Shown here: one piece after another, positions 60,396-64,000 of the stretch
Numbering within the stretch: position 1 is the first letter of the stretch
Layout of the letters: each line of letters opens with the position of its first letter
DNA from: Streptomyces sp. R21
GTDB lineage: Bacteria; Actinomycetota; Actinomycetes; Streptomycetales; Streptomycetaceae
Assembly: GCF_041051975.1 (NCBI RefSeq)
Contig: NZ_CP163435.1
Coordinates: 558,001 to 622,000 of the forward strand
Direction of reading: 5' to 3'
DNA length: 64,000 bases
Translations under genes and position numbers: made by a program
The notes under the pieces: generated by a model
The model's input: only the letters and a program-made list of their open reading frames with translations
Databases searched by the model: none
What the model was told of the DNA's origin: nothing

Positions 60396-61955
60396 TTACT
60401 CGTCCACGGCCGCGCCGAACCGGGCGCCGCTGCCCGGCGCGCCGAGCGCACCGCCGCCGTAGGTCCACGAACCGTCGGCGACCAGTCCCTTCGTGCCGCC
60501 CGGCAGCACCCAGACCACGCCGTCCTGGTCGTTCTCGGAGGGCGCGGCGGCCACCAGGTCGAAGAGGCCGTTCGCGTCGGTGTCGGCGAGCAGCACCTGC
60601 GCACCCCACTCGTCGCCCGCCTCGGCCGTGCCGGGGACGTCGGGGCTGTTCTGGTCGAAGGACTGCGCGCCGGTGGTGGTCAGGCCGTGGGCCGAGCCGC
60701 GCAGCAACCACACCGCGCCCGCGTCCCGCACGGTCCCTATGTCCTCACCGGGCGCACCGACCGCCAGGTCCGCGTAGCCGTCCCCGTCGGCGTCGGCGAC
60801 GGACAGGTCGGCGCCCCACGCGTCGCCGTGCTCGCCGAGACCGGGCACGCCCGTGGTGTTCTGCGTCCACCACTGGGGACCGTTGCCCGGTCCCTGGTAG
60901 TCGGCGGGCCCTTCCGGGCTGCCGTAGTACACGGCGACGAGTCCGCCGGTCATGCCCTCCGCTTCTTCGTCGGGGCCGCTCGACTGGCCGAGGACGAGGT
61001 CGTCGTAGCCGTCCTTGTTCAGGTCGCCCGAGGCGGAGGACACGCCGCCGCGCACGTCGCGCAGGTGGGTCAGACCGTTGGCGCCGCCCGAGTAGACGGT
61101 GGACCAGCCCTTCGAGAACTCGTCGGTGGGCCGGGATCCGGAGATGACGAGGTCGGCGTAGCCGTTCTTGTCGTAGTCGCCGGTCGTCAGGTACGCGGGC
61201 TGGATGGCGCTGCTCGCCGGGCCGCCCGTGGTGTTGATCCCGGCAGTCCGGTGCAGTGCGCCCTGGCCGTAGGTGTACACCTGGGCACCCGACTCATCGA
61301 GTACGGCGATCTCGTCGCCGTCGGTCGCCCCGGTGAACCGCGCCGCGGTGACGGCCAGGCCGAACCGGGAACCGGCGGCGGGGTGGGCCGACCCGAACGA
61401 GACGCTGCGCGCGGCGCCCAGTCCGGTCCTGGAGCCGTAGAGAACGGTCACGCGCCCGGCGCTCTCACGGGTCCCCACGTCCTCTCCAGGCGCACCGATG
61501 ATCGCGTCGTCGTATCCGTCGCCGTCGAGGTCCCCGGTGGCGACGGCCGAGCCGAAGGCGTCGTCGGCCTCCGAGGTGCCGGGCACTCCGGCGGTGGACT
61601 GGCTGAAGACGGCCGTACGGGCCCCGGGCACGCTGGCGTTGGTGCCCATGCCGTTCGCCGCGCCGTACTGCACCGTGACGTAGCCGGCGCCCTTCTTGCC
61701 GGAGACGGTGCCGGCGGGCGCGCCGATCAGGACGTCGTTGTAGCCGTCGCCGTCGAAGTCACTGTTGCGGTCGTCGGCGCGCGTTCCGCCGGGCACGCCG
61801 GCCTGGGCGGCCGGTGCGGCGACGATGCCCGCGCCGGCCAGCAGCAGGAACGACGCGGCTGCCACGGCCGAGGCAGCGCCTCGCCGGGAGCGGGTCGCGG
61901 CCTTGGCACCGCGGCGCGCGTCGGTCGAGTCGGTGCTGTGCGACGTGCTGGTCAT
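60396..61955 (-). CDS. secreted FG-GAP/integrin-alpha-like repeat protein
   Basis: This 519-residue protein starts at ATG 61955 (GGGGAGC upstream). A signal peptide (basic N-terminus, AVAAASFLLLAGAGIVAAPAAQA, cleavage near 50) is followed by about seven FG-GAP propeller blades with Ca-binding DxDxDGxxD loops: DFDGDGYNDVLIGAP, DLDGDGYDDAIIGAP, DYDKNGYADLVISG, DLNKDGYDDLVLGQ, DADGDGYADLAVGAP, DTDANGLFDLVAAAP. The fold gives an extracellular, calcium-bound beta-propeller. The ligand is unknown. Confidence 0.9.
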   Translation of the reverse strand: MTSTSHSTDSTDARRGAKAATRSRRGAASAVAAASFLLLAGAGIVAAPAAQAGVPGGTRADDRNSDFDGDGYNDVLIGAPAGTVSGKKGAGYVTVQYGAANGMGTNASVPGARTAVFSQSTAGVPGTSEADDAFGSAVATGDLDGDGYDDAIIGAPGEDVGTRESAGRVTVLYGSRTGLGAARSVSFGSAHPAAGSRFGLAVTAARFTGATDGDEIAVLDESGAQVYTYGQGALHRTAGINTTGGPASSAIQPAYLTTGDYDKNGYADLVISGSRPTDEFSKGWSTVYSGGANGLTHLRDVRGGVSSASGDLNKDGYDDLVLGQSSGPDEEAEGMTGGLVAVYYGSPEGPADYQGPGNGPQWWTQNTTGVPGLGEHGDAWGADLSVADADGDGYADLAVGAPGEDIGTVRDAGAVWLLRGSAHGLTTTGAQSFDQNSPDVPGTAEAGDEWGAQVLLADTDANGLFDLVAAAPSENDQDGVVWVLPGGTKGLVADGSWTYGGGALGAPGSGARFGAAVDE

Positions 61956-61976
61956 GATCTGCTCCCCGTTGGTCAT

Positions 61977-62278
61977 GCGGTCAGGTGTCGGAGTTCGAGA
62001 GAAAGGTCTGGCTTGTCAAGTAATCCGGTCATAAAGCCTGTTCCTTACTCACGCCCAGTTCGACACGAGCCGACCCAGGAGAGTTGTGGCGCTCCAGAGG
62101 TCCGTGACACACCGGTGACAGATGTGGCACAACCGGGACGTCGACCGTCGAGGACCGGATGGCCGGACAGCCGGTTGGCCGAGCACGCTGTCACACATCG
62201 CCTTCGGGCTACGTCAACGTGGTGGAGCCCGCGACGTGGGCCCGAGTCACCGATATTCCGAGACACGGAGATGACGAC
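61977..62278. other. divergent intergenic region
   Basis: About 300 bp between the divergent FG-GAP gene and the small monooxygenase-like gene. I see promoter-like AT-richer words near 62020-62040 but no reading frame, repeat or structure I can assign. Confidence 0.4.
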
Positions 62279-62575
62279 ATGACTGTTCTGATGGTGCGCT
62301 CCACCGTGAAGCCCGAGTTCAGCGCCGACCTCGAGGCCGCGCTGCAGAAGATGTTCACGGCCATCGAGAAGGCCCAGCCCGCTGGCGTGCGGTATGCGTC
62401 CTACCGGCTGCCCGACGGGGTCACGTACGTGGCGCAGCTGGAGCTCGAGGACGGCATCGAGAACCCGCTGCCCGCGATTGCCGAGTTCCGCGAGTTCCAG
62501 GCCGGCCTGAAGGACTGGCTGGCCGGACCGCCCGTTGCCGAGCACTTCGAGGTCCGGGGCTCCTACTCGTCCTGA
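62279..62575 (+). CDS. small antibiotic-monooxygenase-like (ferredoxin-fold) protein
   Basis: This 98-residue protein starts MTVLMVRSTVKPEFSADLEAALQKMFTAIEKAQPAGVRYASYRLPDG and goes on to VAQLELEDGIENPLPAIAEFREFQAGLKDWL. This is the dimeric alpha/beta ferredoxin-like fold of ABM-type proteins. ATG 62279 has CGGAGATG upstream. Family members act as monooxygenases, isomerases or binding proteins; the actual role is unknown. It is followed by a SMI1/KNR4-type gene after 99 nt. Confidence 0.82.
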   Translation: MTVLMVRSTVKPEFSADLEAALQKMFTAIEKAQPAGVRYASYRLPDGVTYVAQLELEDGIENPLPAIAEFREFQAGLKDWLAGPPVAEHFEVRGSYSS

Positions 62576-62674
62576 ACCGGTGGGAACGGTACGGGCCGGA
62601 CGCCTCGCGCCGGGGTGTCCGGCCCGTACCGCGCTGCCAAGTCCCTTGTCAGTGGCGGGGCTTATGGTCCGGAC

Positions 62675-63295
62675 ATGAACACTCCGGCCGTAGCGGACTC
62701 GTGGGCTCGCATCGATGCCTGGCTGGCCCGCCACACCCCCGTCAGCCATGCGCAGCTGCGCCCGCCGGCGTCCGTGAGCGAGATCGAGGCCGCCGAGCGG
62801 ACGCTCGGCGTGACCTTCCACGCCGACCTGGTGGCGTCCCTGCGCTGCCACGACGGTGTGGAACTCAAGGACAGAGCGGTCGAGTTGGCGTACTACGGGC
62901 CGCCGTCGAGCCTGACGGCGATCATCGAGAGCACACGGTTTCTGCGCGGTGTCGGCGCCGACCTCGATCTGCCCGACGACACCTTTGACGAGCATGACGA
63001 GGCCGATAAGGACGACGAGGGAAACGCGGAGCTTCTCGCGTACTGGCGTCACGAATGGCTGCTGATCACGCTGGGCATCGGCTGGCAGTCCTCCGACGGG
63101 CTGTTCCTCTCCTGCCGGCCCGGCCGCAACTTCGTCCGCGTGGGCCGCTACTTCGATGAGGACTCCCCTTCCTTCACCGAATGGCCGTCACTGCGGCACG
63201 CGTTGGCCGACTTCGCGGAAGCCCTGGAGCGGGGTCGACGGTTCGACAGCCGTATCCCGTCGGCCGTCGACGGCGTCCTGACATGGGGTGACTAG
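62675..63295 (+). CDS. SMI1/KNR4 family protein
   Basis: This 206-residue protein has the family core RPPASVSEIEAAERTLGVTFHADLVASLRCHDGVEL, then WLLITLGIGWQSSDGLFLSCRPG and FTEWPSLRHALADFAEALERG. ATG 62675 is the best start (residue pattern MNTPAVADSWARIDAWL). SMI1/KNR4 proteins are often immunity proteins against contact-dependent or polymorphic toxins. Here no toxin gene is visible nearby, though the Mrr nuclease follows on the same strand 141 bp later. Confidence 0.85.
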   Translation: MNTPAVADSWARIDAWLARHTPVSHAQLRPPASVSEIEAAERTLGVTFHADLVASLRCHDGVELKDRAVELAYYGPPSSLTAIIESTRFLRGVGADLDLPDDTFDEHDEADKDDEGNAELLAYWRHEWLLITLGIGWQSSDGLFLSCRPGRNFVRVGRYFDEDSPSFTEWPSLRHALADFAEALERGRRFDSRIPSAVDGVLTWGD

Positions 63296-63436
63296 ACGGC
63301 GTCACCTGCCTCGATCACCTCTTGCGCTCATTCCGTGACCCAATGTCAGTGGGCTTTGCCATGATGGGCAGTGGTGGGGAAGCGCGGGACGGGGGGACGG
63401 CGTGGTGGGGATCGATCAGTGCCGGAGGGCCGGCCG

Positions 63437-64000
63437 GTGACGCGGCGGAGGTCGCCCGCCAGGCGGCGCGGGCGGCGACCGAGCAGGCGTCAACAGCAGG
63501 CTGAGGCCCGGCTCCTGTTCGGGTTGGCGCTCGCAGCGGTGGCAGTCGGGCTCGTGGTGATGGTGGTCGCATGGCTCGCGGCGCATCGAGGGGTGGCGGT
63601 CGTCACCGTTCTCCTCGCAGGGCTGGCGGGCGCCGTCTGGGTACGGCGGCGACGGGAGCGCGCGCAATGGCGGGAGACGCAGCTGCGCGGGCTGCGCTAT
63701 GCGCTGGCGCAGCTGGACGCGCTGCATCACCAGGAGTTCGAGCAGGCGGTACGGGAGTTGATGCGCCGCGACGGCTGCCCGGACGCGACCCGGGTCGGTG
63801 GCCGGGGTGACCTCGGCGCCGATGTGAAGGCGACGGACCCGCTGGGCCGGCGGTGGGTGATCCAGTGCAAGCACCGCCGCGACGGAGAGCGCGGGTCCGC
63901 GGTCGGCACGCCGGACCTGCAAGTCCTCAACGGCACCGCGCGTCCCGTCCACCAGGCCGACATAGCCGTCCTCGTGACGAACGGCCGTGTCACGGGCCCG
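63437..64000 (+). CDS. membrane-anchored Mrr-type restriction endonuclease (partial, cut by window end)
   Basis: GTG 63437 has GGAGGG upstream. The first 25 residues are Arg-rich, followed by two membrane helices (LLFGLALAAVAVGLVVMVVAWL and GVAVVTVLLAGLAGAVWV). Then the Mrr/type IV restriction fold begins: QEFEQAVRELMRRDGCPDATRVGGRGDLGADVKATDPLGRRWVIQCKH, with the D-QxK nuclease residues (Asp in GADV, Gln and Lys in QCKH). 188 residues are visible and the frame continues past the window. Membrane-tethered Mrr proteins are common in actinomycetes and may cut incoming modified DNA. Confidence 0.85.
   Translation, partial: MTRRRSPARRRGRRPSRRQQQAEARLLFGLALAAVAVGLVVMVVAWLAAHRGVAVVTVLLAGLAGAVWVRRRRERAQWRETQLRGLRYALAQLDALHHQEFEQAVRELMRRDGCPDATRVGGRGDLGADVKATDPLGRRWVIQCKHRRDGERGSAVGTPDLQVLNGTARPVHQADIAVLVTNGRVTGP

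Overview
The window is very GC-rich, its genes are densely packed, often with overlapping start and stop codons, and many use GTG or TTG starts. The protein families (MalT-like LuxR regulators, SHOCT and DUF6325 proteins, DUF1152, DUF6194, a MoxR/vWA/DUF5682 operon, FG-GAP secreted proteins) fit a Streptomyces or close actinomycete chromosome. The number of broken genes and IS200/IS605 copies suggests a plastic, accessory part of that chromosome. There are no rRNA, tRNA or CRISPR features that I can see.

Layout. 0-2.3 kb: end of a probable regulator, then two co-transcribed secreted beta-propeller-like proteins. 2.5-4.2 kb: a broken flavin amine oxidase and a broken aldehyde dehydrogenase joined by a scrap of an IS605-type TnpB element. 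4.8-20.2 kb: the most interesting region, which looks like an uncharacterised biosynthetic cluster. A seven-gene operon on the minus strand (HEAT plus FGE-like protein, metallo-beta-lactamase-fold protein, esterase, glutamine-dependent asparagine-synthetase-like enzyme, unknown protein, aldehyde dehydrogenase, threonine-aldolase-like enzyme) is led by a 19-codon open reading frame with its own ribosome binding site, MSEKDFMGTREESQDTTKW. A 16-bp-arm perfect hairpin separates this micro-gene from the enzymes. A TTGACA box preceded by three 11-bp-spaced direct repeats, like a SARP binding site, lies upstream. Divergent from it are a PhyH-type dioxygenase and an ATP-grasp ligase, followed by a DUF1611 protein, an MFS exporter and a second ATP-grasp ligase.

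20.5-29.9 kb: membrane and SHOCT proteins, a large MalT-type LuxR regulator, remnants of a SHOCT protein, a TetR regulator and a ricin-type lectin (with a 25-bp palindrome at their junction), a secreted M1-type metallopeptidase and a methyltransferase. 30.1-37.5 kb: a four-gene SWIM/vWA/MoxR/DUF5682 operon. 37.6-40.7 kb: a tandem double-MerR regulator with a divergent DUF6194 gene and a shared inverted repeat, DUF1152, an MMPL remnant and a small secreted protein. 41-47.2 kb: nitroreductase, zinc alcohol dehydrogenase and a self-sufficient P450-reductase fusion (CYP102 type) controlled by a divergent TetR regulator with four copies of a 15-bp operator.

47.4-57.5 kb: two more IS605-type elements, one tnpB-only and one with tnpA plus tnpB. 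They interrupt or border a broken quinone-oxidoreductase-like gene and a decayed molybdopterin oxidoreductase. Between them are flotillin/NfeD-like and NhaA-DsbA fusion genes. 57.5-64 kb: a TetR/hydrolase pair, a RibD-type reductase, an FG-GAP secreted protein, a small monooxygenase-like protein, a SMI1/KNR4 protein and the start of a membrane-anchored Mrr-type nuclease.
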